The notes below the pieces were generated by a model, which saw only the letters and a program-made list of their open reading frames with translations, had not been told where the DNA came from and searched no databases. From Chitinophaga sp. YR573 (GTDB taxonomy: Bacteria; Bacteroidota; Bacteroidia; Chitinophagales; Chitinophagaceae): 64,000 nucleotides of DNA. A program made the translations under genes and the position numbers. Positions 1-9,408 of the stretch are shown in pieces (within the stretch, counting starts at the first letter, position 1; each line of letters opens with the position of its first letter). The stretch is taken from positions 141,199 to 205,198 of the forward strand of contig NZ_FOJF01000001.1 in the NCBI RefSeq assembly GCF_900110995.1. The letters are read 5' to 3'.

Positions 1-1
1 T

Positions 2-227
2 CACTGATAAGCGCAATGAAGCCGGGGAACAGCTGCTGAAGCAATCACCTTCAAATGAGGACCTGCGCTACATCATCGAATACACTGATAAGCGCAATGA
101 AGCCTGGGAACAGCTGCTGAAGCAATCACCTTCAAATGAGGACCTGCGCTACATCATCGAATACACTGATAAGCGCAATGAAGCCGGGGAACAGCTGCTG
201 AAGCAATCACCTTCAAATGAGGACCTG
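2..227 (+). repeat. 81-bp in-frame tandem repeat, 2.8 copies visible
   Basis: Units begin at 2, 83 and 164; the third is cut at 227. Copies 1 and 2 differ by one G/T change (Gly versus Trp codon), and copy 3 returns to the Gly version. Each unit is exactly 27 codons, so copy-number change keeps the reading frame. The array probably continues to the left of the window. Confidence 0.95.
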
Positions 228-563
228 ACAGTTCTTATTACAAATGGTGTAATGATTCATGAAGCATCTGCGGTATTAAGAGAACGGTTTGGAGCGCAGA
301 TGGTAGACGAAGCCGCACTCATAAAAGACATTGCAACAACAGTTAATAATCAGCCAGGTTGTTTGCAAATGGAGAAATGGCATTGTGGCACATCTCACTG
401 CATAGCTGGTTGGGCGACAATCCTTAGTCCTATTGCACGGGAAATAGAGCAGAAAACGGACACCAAAACTGCTGGATGTACGGTAATACCATCCTTAGCA
501 TATCTCTTCTTCTCTGACAATGATACAGTCCTGAAGAAGCTGAAAGAAATAGCATCTATCTAA
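3..563 (+). CDS. C-terminal part of a protein with 27-residue repeats (partial)
   Basis: The frame is open from the window edge, so the ATG at 252 is internal rather than the start. The visible 186 residues begin with near-identical 27-residue repeats (core LLKQSPSNEDL, then RYIIEYTDKRNEA). They are followed by a unique tail containing WHCGTSHCIAGWA, a Cys/His/Trp motif that I recall from repeat-rich proteins of gut and soil Bacteroidota and their phages. No catalytic function is recognised. The repeat spacing and Leu/Ile pattern suggest a helical solenoid, possibly for protein binding; that is inference. It is the first gene of the early + strand cluster, 34 nt before the SbcC-like gene. Confidence 0.8.
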   Translation, partial: TDKRNEAGEQLLKQSPSNEDLRYIIEYTDKRNEAWEQLLKQSPSNEDLRYIIEYTDKRNEAGEQLLKQSPSNEDLTVLITNGVMIHEASAVLRERFGAQMVDEAALIKDIATTVNNQPGCLQMEKWHCGTSHCIAGWATILSPIAREIEQKTDTKTAGCTVIPSLAYLFFSDNDTVLKKLKEIASI

Positions 564-597
564 TTACCATGGAGATCTCTCTACAACAATTATTATA

Positions 598-2604
598 ATG
601 AAATTCGAATTACAGCAACTCACAATTACAAATTTCAAAGGGGTGAAATCGCAGGTGCTGGTACCTGGTCAGGTAACTAACGTGTACGGAGCTAATGAAA
701 CTGGTAAGACTACTCTATATGACGCCTTCCTCTGGCTGCTTTTCGATAAGGATAGTTCTGACAGGTCAAAGTTCGCAATCAAGAATACTGTTGACACTTC
801 GCTGAACCGTGCGGATCATGAAGTTAAAGCCTCTCTCCTGGTGGATGGCAGATCACTTACCCTGAAGAAGGTATACCGGGAAGTATGGGAAAAGAAGCGC
901 GGATCTGACACCGCAGTGTTCACGAAGAACGAGGCACAATACTATTGGAATGATACTCCTTGTAATATGGGTGACTTTCAGAGCAGACTTGCGGACCTGA
1001 TCAAAGAAGAGGTTTTTAAGCTGATCACCAGCACTAAATATTTCAATGAAGTACTTACATGGACGCGTCGCAGAGATGCGCTCTTAAAGCTTGCAGGTGA
1101 GATTACAAACGAAGAAGTTATTGTCACCATTTCTGACAAATCAACCATCGCGAGTTTTGCTGAATTAATTAAACTTCTCAATGAAAACAAAACCATTGAG
1201 GATATCAAAAAGGAATATTCCTCTAAGAAGCGGAACATCAAGGAAACACTTGAACACATACCTGCCAGAATAGATGAACTGACAAAATCCATTCCAGAAA
1301 AACAAGACTTCTCGGTGATCACGGCTAATCTGAAAAAGAAAGAAGCGGAACTTACAGGTATCGACGAGCTGATATTGAACGCCTCGAAAGCGCTTCAGGT
1401 CAAACAAACAGAACAACGCGACATTCAGCAGAAAATCTTCTCTCTACAGCGGGAACTTGACAGCATCAAGAACAACCTTAAGACAGAAATACTGCAGGCA
1501 GATAAAACCGGTGTTCAGGATATTGATACTGCAAATGCAACGATCAAAAGACTGAACTATAGTCTTACTTCGATCATAAATGATATTAATACTGTCAATG
1601 CTAATATCACTAAGTATAATGGCCTGCGTGAGAACCTGCGTTTAGTATTCGATAAAATTAATGAGCGTGAGCTTGTGTACAAAGAAGGTGAATTTGCATG
1701 CTCAACCTGTCAACGTCCTCTTGAAGCAACAGATGTAGATGCAAAGAAAGCAGAAATGGAAAAGGCATTCAATGTAAAAAATGTTGCTGATAAGGAGAAA
1801 ATCCGTGAGGAAGGGAAAGGGTATGCGGCAAAGGTTGTTGAATACGAAGCGCAATTAGCAGAATACAATCAGAGTAAAGCAGATGTATTGGCAGAACTTG
1901 AAAAAGAGGAAGCTAATCTTGCTACTCTGAAAGAAAATTATATAACTCCCCGCCCTGTTGAAGATCGCCTTCATGAAGCCGTTGATACTAATGAAAAGTA
2001 CAATGACATTAACACGCAAATCACCACTCTACAGAGTCAGATTAAAGACGAAACGGCTGTAGATAATCAGGAACTCCTTGATAAGAAAAAGGCTGTTACC
2101 TCTGAGGTTGATGCTCTGAAACAACAGTTGTCTACTAAGGCACAAATTGAAGCAGCAGAGAAGCGTATAAAGGAACTGCAAGAAGAAGAGAAGTCTCTCT
2201 CTCAGGAATTAGCACAGCTTGAGAAAACAGAATTCGCTGTCGAACAATTCACGAAAGGAAAGATGGACCTGATGGAATCACGTATCGCAGACAAGTTCAA
2301 GCATGTGAAGTTTAAACTGTTTGATCGCCAGGTCAACGGAGGTGTTGTAGAGTGCTGTGAAAGTATGTACAAGGGTGTTCCTTATCCTGAACTCAATACA
2401 GCCGGTAAAGTGCAGGCAGGATTGGATATAATCGACACACTTTCTCATCACTATAATATCTCCGCCCCCATCTTCATCGACTGCCGTGAGTCTGTAACCT
2501 GGATACCAGATACTGACAGTCAAATTATAAACCTGATAGTATCACCGAAGGATAAGAAGATTCGCGTTGAAACTGCAGGTGTGATGGATACCTTATTCAA
2601 TTAA
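598..2604 (+). CDS. SbcC/Rad50-like AAA ATPase with zinc-hook motif
   Basis: 668 residues. Residues 31-38 are a Walker A motif (GANETGKT). Two long Lys/Glu-rich coiled-coil stretches flank a CxxC (C368, C371, in ACSTCQRPL) that resembles the Rad50 zinc hook. The C-terminal ATPase half has a Walker B-like strand at about 623-632 (APIFIDCRES), where the usual D-E pair is replaced by D-C-R-E. Proteins of this kind in phages act with RecT-type annealases in end processing; no SbcD-like nuclease partner is adjacent. It lies 22 nt upstream of the RecT-like gene in an apparent operon. Family assignment is firm; its exact biochemical role is inferred. Confidence 0.85.
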   Translation: MKFELQQLTITNFKGVKSQVLVPGQVTNVYGANETGKTTLYDAFLWLLFDKDSSDRSKFAIKNTVDTSLNRADHEVKASLLVDGRSLTLKKVYREVWEKKRGSDTAVFTKNEAQYYWNDTPCNMGDFQSRLADLIKEEVFKLITSTKYFNEVLTWTRRRDALLKLAGEITNEEVIVTISDKSTIASFAELIKLLNENKTIEDIKKEYSSKKRNIKETLEHIPARIDELTKSIPEKQDFSVITANLKKKEAELTGIDELILNASKALQVKQTEQRDIQQKIFSLQRELDSIKNNLKTEILQADKTGVQDIDTANATIKRLNYSLTSIINDINTVNANITKYNGLRENLRLVFDKINERELVYKEGEFACSTCQRPLEATDVDAKKAEMEKAFNVKNVADKEKIREEGKGYAAKVVEYEAQLAEYNQSKADVLAELEKEEANLATLKENYITPRPVEDRLHEAVDTNEKYNDINTQITTLQSQIKDETAVDNQELLDKKKAVTSEVDALKQQLSTKAQIEAAEKRIKELQEEEKSLSQELAQLEKTEFAVEQFTKGKMDLMESRIADKFKHVKFKLFDRQVNGGVVECCESMYKGVPYPELNTAGKVQAGLDIIDTLSHHYNISAPIFIDCRESVTWIPDTDSQIINLIVSPKDKKIRVETAGVMDTLFN

Positions 2605-2626
2605 CCTGATTCAATAATTATAGATT

Positions 2627-3490
2627 ATGACACAGGATATTACGAAGCAATTATCATTGCCGCCCACACAATTCAATTATTTCGATGGTGAGCAGTTCGC
2701 CGTAATGCAACGGCTTTGCAACATGTTTGCAAGTAGCGACTTAGTACCTGACAGATACCGGGTTTCGGATAAAAATCCTGAAAAGAAAGCTGTTGCTAAT
2801 TGCATGATAGCAATAGAAACAGCAATGAGGATAGGCGCAAGTCCTTTAATGGTAATGCAGAACATGGATATTATACAAGGTAAACCGTCCTGGTCAAGCA
2901 AATTTCTGATTGGTACTATTAATACATGCGGAAGGTTTAGTCAGCTTAAATACAAGATCGAAAATCTTGGCAAGGTTGGCAAAGTGGAATATTTGGAAAC
3001 TAAATGGGTAGGAGGCCAAAAGCAAACGTCTAAACTTACTTTCGACGGGACCAATGTTGATAATCTACAGTGCATTGCTTATGCTAATGAGAAAGGATCT
3101 GATACAGTCTTGGAAAGCTCTGAAGTCTCTATCAAACTTGCGATACAAGAAGGTTGGTATCAAAAGGTTGGCTCAAAATGGCCCACAATGACAAAAAAAA
3201 TGCTCATGTACCGTGCGGCATCCTTCTGGACAAATGAGCATGCACCAGAACTAAGCTTAGGCATGAAGACTGTTGAAGAAGCAAATGACATTGAAGACAT
3301 CGACTTTGAAGATGTATCAGATCGCGTTAAGAAAGAAGTAAAGCAGCATGGAAATAAAAAGGTTGTGAATATGGATGAAGAACCACTTACCCAAACTACA
3401 GATAATAACGCTGCTACAGATAAAGGCAATGGCGCAGAGGCAGAACAAGTAAATAATCAAACTTCAGAAAAAGAAGAACCGGGTTTTTGA
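2627..3490 (+). CDS. RecT-family single-strand annealing protein (probable)
   Basis: 287 residues. The central segment has the pattern of phage RecT-like annealases: an Ala/Met-rich helix (IAIETAMRIGASPLMVMQN), then GKPSWSSKFLI, and a late RAASFW near residue 197 preceding PELSLGM. The last about 60 residues are acidic and low in complexity, as expected for a flexible tail that contacts SSB or helicase. Such proteins pair complementary strands during phage recombination. The stop codon overlaps the next ATG by one base, so it is translationally coupled to the metallo-hydrolase. The family call rests on pattern memory rather than an alignment. Confidence 0.7.
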   Translation: MTQDITKQLSLPPTQFNYFDGEQFAVMQRLCNMFASSDLVPDRYRVSDKNPEKKAVANCMIAIETAMRIGASPLMVMQNMDIIQGKPSWSSKFLIGTINTCGRFSQLKYKIENLGKVGKVEYLETKWVGGQKQTSKLTFDGTNVDNLQCIAYANEKGSDTVLESSEVSIKLAIQEGWYQKVGSKWPTMTKKMLMYRAASFWTNEHAPELSLGMKTVEEANDIEDIDFEDVSDRVKKEVKQHGNKKVVNMDEEPLTQTTDNNAATDKGNGAEAEQVNNQTSEKEEPGF

Positions 3491-4227
3491 TGGAACTAAA
3501 AATTATATCCAGCTCCAGCGCAGGAAACTGCTATCTACTTGAAAATGAGAAGGAAGCTCTCATTATAGAAGCCGGTGTACGCTTCGAACAAATTAAGAAA
3601 GGGCTGAATTTCAATCTTAGCAAAGTAGTTGCCTGCATCATCACGCATGAGGATGGGGATCACTGTAAGGCTGTTCAGGATGTGATGGCAGCAGGTATTA
3701 CTGTATATGCATCTGCAGGTACTCACAATGCAATGGGAACATCATCTCATCACAGGGCCGCTATTACTGATGGCACACTGAAAACAGCAGGTGGTTTTCA
3801 ATTCAAATCTTTTGATGTTAAGCATGATGCTACAGAACCGGTTGGGTATCTAATAAAGCATGCGGAAACAGGTAATGTACTTTTCCTCACTGATACCTAT
3901 TTCTGTGAATACTCATTCTCTGGATTGAACAACATCATTATAGAAGCGAATTATAGCCAGGATATACTTGATGAACAGGTTAAGCTAGGGGTAATTCATA
4001 GGAAGCTTCGTAATAGGATCATCATATCTCACATGAGCATTGATACCTGCATAGATCTTCTTATGGCAAATGATCTTAGACAGGTGAATAACATAGTACT
4101 CATACACCTGTCTGATAAGAACAGCAATGCTATTCAATTCAAACAAAGAGTGGAGGAGTCAACCGGTAAGTGTGTTCACGTAGCAGATGTTAACCAGATA
4201 ATCAATTTCAACAGAAATCCTTTCTAA
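3490..4227 (+). CDS. Metallo-beta-lactamase-fold hydrolase, YycJ/WalJ-like
   Basis: 245 residues. ATG at 3490 is chosen over the in-frame TTG at 3487 because it overlaps the recT stop. The metal-binding motif THEDGDH covers residues 52-58, with Asp55 where most family members have the second His. Later candidate ligands are H in DVKHDATEP, D in FLTDTY and H in ISHMSID, so the metal site is otherwise complete. In phages these enzymes are suspected nucleases of recombination modules, which fits the position between recT and the NinB-like gene. The substrate is not known. Confidence 0.8.
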   Translation: MELKIISSSSAGNCYLLENEKEALIIEAGVRFEQIKKGLNFNLSKVVACIITHEDGDHCKAVQDVMAAGITVYASAGTHNAMGTSSHHRAAITDGTLKTAGGFQFKSFDVKHDATEPVGYLIKHAETGNVLFLTDTYFCEYSFSGLNNIIIEANYSQDILDEQVKLGVIHRKLRNRIIISHMSIDTCIDLLMANDLRQVNNIVLIHLSDKNSNAIQFKQRVEESTGKCVHVADVNQIINFNRNPF

Positions 4228-4640
4228 TGACTGAACGCATCTGCCATATAGAGTCCGGTAAAATAGCCAACCCACAGGAGATTAGGAAACTTTTTTCTGA
4301 ATTGCAAGATGGCATCTACCTGGTTAGAGTAGCAACACGTAAGCCACGTAGCCCGTTACAAAATGAATATTACTGGGGGGTTGTATGTGACATGGTAAGA
4401 GAAGGGTTATATGATACCGGATATAGAGAAGTTAAAACTAAGGCTGACGCACATCAAATAATGAAGATGTTATTCCTGAAGAAGAAAAAATACAATCACA
4501 AAACTGGAAAAGTGAAAGAATATATTGGCAGTACGGCAAATCTTTCTACTGTTGAATTTAATACTTACATAGAGGAAATCATTCAATGGGCAGTTGAATA
4601 TTTGAATATCCAAATACCATTACCCAATGAGATTTTATAA
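4227..4640 (+). CDS. NinB/Orf-like recombination-associated protein
   Basis: 137 residues. Start ATG overlaps the preceding TAA. Residues about 38-50 carry RSPLQNEYYWGVV and the C-terminal third has LSTVEFNTYIEEIIQWAVEYL followed by IPLPNE. This arrangement is typical of the NinB-like phage family, whose lambda member (Orf) binds single-stranded DNA and helps load recombinase. The protein closes the recombination block. The homology is recognised by eye and is the main uncertainty. Confidence 0.6.
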   Translation: MTERICHIESGKIANPQEIRKLFSELQDGIYLVRVATRKPRSPLQNEYYWGVVCDMVREGLYDTGYREVKTKADAHQIMKMLFLKKKKYNHKTGKVKEYIGSTANLSTVEFNTYIEEIIQWAVEYLNIQIPLPNEIL

Positions 4641-4668
4641 TTTTTCTAATCTAAAAACAATTTTTTAA

Positions 4669-5199
4669 ATGAGTAACAGGATTACCATCAAAGATGCCGC
4701 AATCACTTCAGGACATGGGCTACGCCTTGTCTATGTTAAACGTGAAAAGGATGGCAGTTTCACAGACAGCAAAAGCAGCTTCTCTGCAGCTGTACACAAC
4801 GACCTTGAACTTGCATTTGCTAAGCTGTTCCCACACTTGGCTATATCCGTAGAATATTATATCCCAAAAGAGGGAGAGGATATAGAAAAGATGCAGTATG
4901 ATTTCTTTGATTACTTCAAGGTTAGTACTGTTTCTTTTCTCAGCGAGGATACTGGTGTAGTCATATCTGGAAGCCGTAGACTTTCTACTGGTAAATCAAT
5001 CCCAGTAACCTCCCCTCCTATCAAGTGGGAAGAATCAGAAGACAAAGGTTACCCATACGTTTCGGAATTGGCAGAACTGATTGAGCAGATCAAGACAGAG
5101 ATCAATGCATATTTAGCAGGTAAGCATGCTCCTGAAGTACAACAACAACTTGCTTTTCCTGGTGCAGACGATGGTGTGGACGATGATGAATCAATCTAA
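4669..5199 (+). CDS. Phage protein of unknown function, acidic C-terminus
   Basis: 176 residues, not recognised. It sits between the recombination block and the first helicase gene. The last 20 residues are strongly acidic (GADDGVDDDESI end), as in many single-strand DNA-binding proteins and other replisome clients, but no OB-fold signature is evident. A replication or repair accessory role is only a contextual guess. No Shine-Dalgarno site precedes the ATG. Confidence 0.6.
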   Translation: MSNRITIKDAAITSGHGLRLVYVKREKDGSFTDSKSSFSAAVHNDLELAFAKLFPHLAISVEYYIPKEGEDIEKMQYDFFDYFKVSTVSFLSEDTGVVISGSRRLSTGKSIPVTSPPIKWEESEDKGYPYVSELAELIEQIKTEINAYLAGKHAPEVQQQLAFPGADDGVDDDESI

Positions 5200-5241
5200 C
5201 AATCGTCTTCGATCCTTCCTTTAATTTACTTTTTACTAACA

Positions 5242-6900
5242 ATGGAACCGACACATAAAATAATAGAAAAGAAAGAATGGTTTGAGTTTGAGTTTCCTTA
5301 TCGTAAGGTAATGGTTGACTTGGTAAAACACCACTTCCCTGCCCCTTTAAGGAAATTTGATCCTATTAACAAAGTGTTTAAGGTTGACATTGTGCTGAGG
5401 TCAAAAGTGGAGGTATTCGCAGAGAAGTATAAGTTTCAGTTTGTGGATGCTGCAACACAACGTGCTAAATGGACTGAATATCCTCCACTACCTCAGCTGC
5501 AGGTAAATGAGTTACAATTCATCAAAAGGAAATTGTATCCCTTCCAGGCCGAAGGCGTTGCCTATTGCTTGGATAAGAAAGGAGCAATGAATGGTGATGA
5601 TATGGGCCTTGGTAAAACTACTCAAGCAATTGCTACTACTACGATAGCTAATGCGTTCCCTGCACTTGTTATCTGTCCTTCTTCACTCAAACTTAATTGG
5701 CAGGAAGAATGGTTAACGGTAGCTGGTAAAGAGTCAATTATCCTACAGGATAATATAAGACGTACATGGCCTAATCTATGGAAAGTTATGGGTATCGGAG
5801 TATTCATCGTGAATTATGAAAGTCTGAGGAAATATTTTGTAGTGAAAGTACCTGGTGGCGACAGCTATAAAGTCAAAGATATTGAGTTCTCTCAATTTAT
5901 TAAGCTTTTTAAGACTGTCATAATTGATGAAGCTCACAAGATAAAAGACTGGACTACCCAGCAAAGTAAATTCAGTATCGGGATTGCCCAAAATGCAGAA
6001 TATAGGATGTTGCTTTCAGGAACATTTGTAGTAAATAATCCTAAGGATCTGATAGCTCCATTGTCTGTTACAGGTGCATTACATTCTGAGTTTGGTGGCT
6101 ATAAGAAGTTTGTTGATACATTCTGCCCTGGAGGCAGAGCAACTAACCTTTTAGAATTAGGATATCGTCTCCGGAAGTCAGGTTTCTATATGAGAATGAA
6201 GAAGGATGTCTTGAAAGATCTTCCTGATAAAACCAGACAGGTTATACATGTCCACCTTAGTAATCAGGCAGAATATGATAAGGCAGAAAGAGATTTTGTT
6301 TCCTTCCTGGAAGACCAAGGTAAAAGCGATGAGCAAATATCAAAGGCAGTACGAGCGCAGGCATTAGTACAGATTGGAATTCTTAAAATGCTATCAGCAA
6401 AAGGAAAATTAGAAGCAGTAATTGAATATATACAGGAGGCCATTGCTGCTGGGAAAAAGGTAATCATATTCTGTTGGCATTTGGATATAGTTAATGTCAT
6501 AATATCTGCTATACCTGGTGCAGTTGCCTTAACTGGTGAGCAGACACTGGAAGTAAGGCAACAGAATAAAAATCGTTTTCAGAATGACCCTTCTGTTACA
6601 GCAATTGTTACGACAATCAAAGCTGGTGGTGTAGGACATACACTTACAGCAGCTTCATTGGTATTATTCATTGAATTCGGCTGGAATCCAATGCACCATG
6701 ATCAGGCAGAAGATAGGGCATATAGAATTGGCGTTAAAGACAACGTACTCTGTTGCTACTTCACCGGCCGCAATACAATAGATGATCACATATACAAAAT
6801 CATTGAGACAAAAAGAGAAATGGTAGAGGCAATCAACGGTGGTGGTGACGATATTCAAACAAGCGTATTGGATGATTTGATCAACATTTATAAAAAATAA
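5242..6900 (+). CDS. SNF2/DEAH superfamily 2 helicase (first of two)
   Basis: 552 residues with a full set of SNF2 motifs: motif I at 118-126 (GDDMGLGKT), Ia in VICPSSLKLNW, motif II DEAH at 229-232, motif III in MLLSGTF, and the C-terminal lobe with VIIFCWHLD and GGVGHTLTAASLV followed by QAEDRAYRIG. A short N-terminal region of about 95 residues precedes the motor. Such ATPases translocate on double-stranded DNA and are common in phage replication modules. No nuclease is fused. Four bases separate it from the next small gene. Confidence 0.9.
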   Translation: MEPTHKIIEKKEWFEFEFPYRKVMVDLVKHHFPAPLRKFDPINKVFKVDIVLRSKVEVFAEKYKFQFVDAATQRAKWTEYPPLPQLQVNELQFIKRKLYPFQAEGVAYCLDKKGAMNGDDMGLGKTTQAIATTTIANAFPALVICPSSLKLNWQEEWLTVAGKESIILQDNIRRTWPNLWKVMGIGVFIVNYESLRKYFVVKVPGGDSYKVKDIEFSQFIKLFKTVIIDEAHKIKDWTTQQSKFSIGIAQNAEYRMLLSGTFVVNNPKDLIAPLSVTGALHSEFGGYKKFVDTFCPGGRATNLLELGYRLRKSGFYMRMKKDVLKDLPDKTRQVIHVHLSNQAEYDKAERDFVSFLEDQGKSDEQISKAVRAQALVQIGILKMLSAKGKLEAVIEYIQEAIAAGKKVIIFCWHLDIVNVIISAIPGAVALTGEQTLEVRQQNKNRFQNDPSVTAIVTTIKAGGVGHTLTAASLVLFIEFGWNPMHHDQAEDRAYRIGVKDNVLCCYFTGRNTIDDHIYKIIETKREMVEAINGGGDDIQTSVLDDLINIYKK

Positions 6901-6903
6901 AGT

Positions 6904-7125
6904 ATGTCAGATATAACTGTGGATAAGCTGCAAGATCTTGAAAAGAAGTATAAAAAGATTTTTGAATTGTCTGCAAAGCTTCGTCATCATCAAATCAGGC
7001 ATATCAAGTTTAAAACTAGTGTTGACTTCGACAAAGGAGTTTATTACGCCAGACAACTTGATCACTTCATTAAGGAAGAATTAAAAGAGATACCTAAGTC
7101 AGAACAACAGGAATTATTTAAATAA
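6904..7125 (+). CDS. Small helical protein, unknown
   Basis: 73 residues, rich in Lys, Glu and His, predicted mostly helical, not recognised. It starts 3 nt after the helicase gene and ends 2 nt before the DUF4373 gene, so it is almost certainly co-translated with both. A helicase- or initiator-associated adaptor is possible, but nothing in the sequence proves it. Confidence 0.65.
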   Translation: MSDITVDKLQDLEKKYKKIFELSAKLRHHQIRHIKFKTSVDFDKGVYYARQLDHFIKEELKEIPKSEQQELFK

Positions 7126-7127
7126 AT

Positions 7128-7991
7128 ATGGCAAGGCCAGCGAAACAAGGATTGGATTACTTCCCAATGGATGTGGATCTTGACCAGGATGATAAACTGG
7201 GAATGATCATAGGTGAGTATGGCGAAAAGGGTGAAAAGCTTTTTACTAAACTGCTGTGTTGGATATACAAGCATAATGGGTATTTCACTGAGTGGGATGA
7301 AAGTGTACAGCTGAGGTTCTTGAGACGTTACGATTATTGTGGTTTCTCTATGAGTTTCATTAAAGAGCTGGTGCCGAAGTTTATTCGATGGGGTTTGTTA
7401 GATCAAACCGTGTTTAATACGTTTCAGATTCTCACATCAACACGTATACAGAAGACCTGGTTAGATGCATCAAGAAAACGTAAAGACAGGATAATAGATA
7501 GTAAAATCTGGATTTTAGAAGTAAATGACGGATTAAAGGCGGAAGAAACTACTAAACAGGCGGAAGTTATTGACAAAGTAAATGAAAGTAGAGTAAAAGA
7601 AATTAAAGAAGAAAAGATTGTTGTGCCGGAAGCGGTACCGCTTCCTCCTCCATCCAAAGATTCTTTAGAGGAAAAGCAGCAAAAGATGTTAGTCCGACAG
7701 AAGCAGTTTTATGATTCAATAGCACTTTTTGTAAAACAGTATTCAAAAGAAATGCTCAGGGCTTTCTACACACACTGGTCAGAACCCAACCGATCAAAGA
7801 CTAAGATGAAATGTGAGATGGAAGATACCTGGGATTTAAGTCTCAGACTTATTAAATGGGAAAAGAACGAACAACGCTTTAGTAAAGGAAAAATAAATCA
7901 AAATGAACCAGGACAAATCACAGAGGAACAACTACAAGCAAAGAGGGCCATCGAGGATAGAACGCGCCGGATCGCGAACAATGAATCTTGA
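7128..7991 (+). CDS. Lin1244/Lin1753 (DUF4373)-type replication initiator-like protein
   Basis: 287 residues. The N-terminus (GLDYFPMDVDLDQDDKLGMI, then GEKGEKLFTKLLCWIY) is characteristic of the Lin1244/Lin1753 domain, a winged-helix module at the start of DnaD-like phage replication proteins. The middle is a charged linker with a Pro-rich patch, and the C-terminus (about 190-260) is helical, with EMLRAFYTHWSEPN resembling DnaD/DnaT-type helicase-loading tails. The gene overlaps the start of dnaB by 11 nt. A role in loading DnaB at the phage origin follows from family knowledge and this coupling. The low-GC stretch inside it could hold the origin, but I see no iteron set. Confidence 0.8.
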   Translation: MARPAKQGLDYFPMDVDLDQDDKLGMIIGEYGEKGEKLFTKLLCWIYKHNGYFTEWDESVQLRFLRRYDYCGFSMSFIKELVPKFIRWGLLDQTVFNTFQILTSTRIQKTWLDASRKRKDRIIDSKIWILEVNDGLKAEETTKQAEVIDKVNESRVKEIKEEKIVVPEAVPLPPPSKDSLEEKQQKMLVRQKQFYDSIALFVKQYSKEMLRAFYTHWSEPNRSKTKMKCEMEDTWDLSLRLIKWEKNEQRFSKGKINQNEPGQITEEQLQAKRAIEDRTRRIANNES

Positions 7992-9408
7992 TAGTGTGAT
8001 TTATGGCAAGATACCGCCGCAGGCTAAAGAAATGGAAGAAGCAGTACTGGGTGCAATCATGCTGGAATCAAATGCTCTTGATATTGTTATAGAGTTCCTC
8101 AAGCCGGAAGTGTTTTATGTGGAAGCACATCAAAAGGTCTATTCTGCAATGGTAGATCTTGCCAGTAAATCTTTGCCTATAGACATATTAACCGTTGTAG
8201 AAGAACTCCGGTCAAGAGGCGAACTTGAAATGGTTGGAGGACCTTATTATGTCACAAGGTTAACAAACAATGTTGTCTCATCTGCAAATATTGAGGCTCA
8301 TGCACGTATTGTATTGCAGAAGTTTCTACAAAGGGAAATGATCAGGATTTCAATGGAAACGTTGAATGAATGTTATGATGATCAGTCAGATGTTTTTGAA
8401 ATTATGGATAAAGCAGGTAGCGAACTGTTTGCAATCAATTCCGGTCATCTAAAAAAAGACTTCAGGCCTATTTCCGAAGAATATACAAAAGAATTTAAGC
8501 TGCTTGTTGAAAGGATAACCAAGGATGAAAAGTTTACCGGTGTTCCTTCTGGATTCCCATCACTGGATGCAATCACATATGGATGGCAATCTACAGACCT
8601 TATAATAATTGCAGCACGTCCCAGTGTAGGCAAGACAGCATTCTCATTGAACTTGGCAAGGAATGCAGCCTATCATCCAATAAAGCCAACTAAAAGTGCG
8701 GTATTCTCCTTGGAAATGTCTACCGGTCAATTAACAGCACGACTAATGTCATCTGAATCAAGAGTAAGGTTAGCATCCATCAAACGCGGTAAGATGGAAC
8801 AATGGGAACTGGAAAAAATAAAGAACCTGTGTGATCTCACATTCCTTCAGGATAACATCTTCATTGATGATACTCCAGCTCTTGGTGTATTTGAACTACG
8901 CGCAAAATGCCGCCGTTTGGTAAATAAACATGGGGTTGGATTGATCATTATTGATTACCTGCAGTTAATGAGTGGAGATGGCGGAAATAGAGAACAGGAA
9001 ATAAGTAAAATTTCCCGGCAGCTGAAAGCACTTGCTAAGGAATTATGTGTTCCAATTATCGCACTATCTCAGTTAAGCCGGGATGTAGAAAAAAGGAATG
9101 CATCTGGTGAACCAAAATTGAGTGATTTACGTGAATCAGGAGCGATAGAACAGGATGCTGATCTCGTTGCTTTCCTATACCGGTTGGACTACCAACAAGA
9201 AGCCCATAAAGTAGACACTAATATTGCCGGAGTGACTTATGTTAAAATTGCAAAGCACCGGAATGGTGCATTAGAAACAATTATGATTAAAGCTGAATTA
9301 TCCATTCAAAAATTTGGCGACATCACAGAGGATCAGGATACACAAGCTGCTGAAAGTTATGTAGAAAACCATCAATCTGCCAGTACTCAAGAAGAAATGC
9401 CATTCTGA
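7981..9408 (+). CDS. dnaB: Replicative DNA helicase, DnaB type
   Basis: 475 residues from ATG 7981. The upstream in-frame ATG at 7903 would add 26 basic residues inside the preceding gene and is less likely, because family proteins begin just before PPQAKEMEEAVLGAIMLE. The N-terminal domain is followed by a RecA-type motor: Walker A at 211-219 (AARPSVGKT), Walker B in LIIIDYLQLMSG, and the DnaB signature GNREQEISKISRQLKALAKE. Phage-encoded hexameric 5'-3' helicase for replication forks. It overlaps the DUF4373 gene and, by one base, the nuclease gene that follows. Confidence 0.92.
   Translation: MNLDSVIYGKIPPQAKEMEEAVLGAIMLESNALDIVIEFLKPEVFYVEAHQKVYSAMVDLASKSLPIDILTVVEELRSRGELEMVGGPYYVTRLTNNVVSSANIEAHARIVLQKFLQREMIRISMETLNECYDDQSDVFEIMDKAGSELFAINSGHLKKDFRPISEEYTKEFKLLVERITKDEKFTGVPSGFPSLDAITYGWQSTDLIIIAARPSVGKTAFSLNLARNAAYHPIKPTKSAVFSLEMSTGQLTARLMSSESRVRLASIKRGKMEQWELEKIKNLCDLTFLQDNIFIDDTPALGVFELRAKCRRLVNKHGVGLIIIDYLQLMSGDGGNREQEISKISRQLKALAKELCVPIIALSQLSRDVEKRNASGEPKLSDLRESGAIEQDADLVAFLYRLDYQQEAHKVDTNIAGVTYVKIAKHRNGALETIMIKAELSIQKFGDITEDQDTQAAESYVENHQSASTQEEMPF

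Noticed and set aside
2..227. CRISPR array
   Set aside because: The 81-bp units are contiguous and protein-coding with no spacers; a coding tandem repeat explains them.
4669..5199. Single-stranded DNA-binding protein
   Set aside because: Only the acidic tail fits; no OB-fold pattern seen, so it stays unknown.
7903..7980. Upstream start for dnaB
   Set aside because: It would add 26 basic residues inside the preceding gene; the family begins close to ATG 7981.
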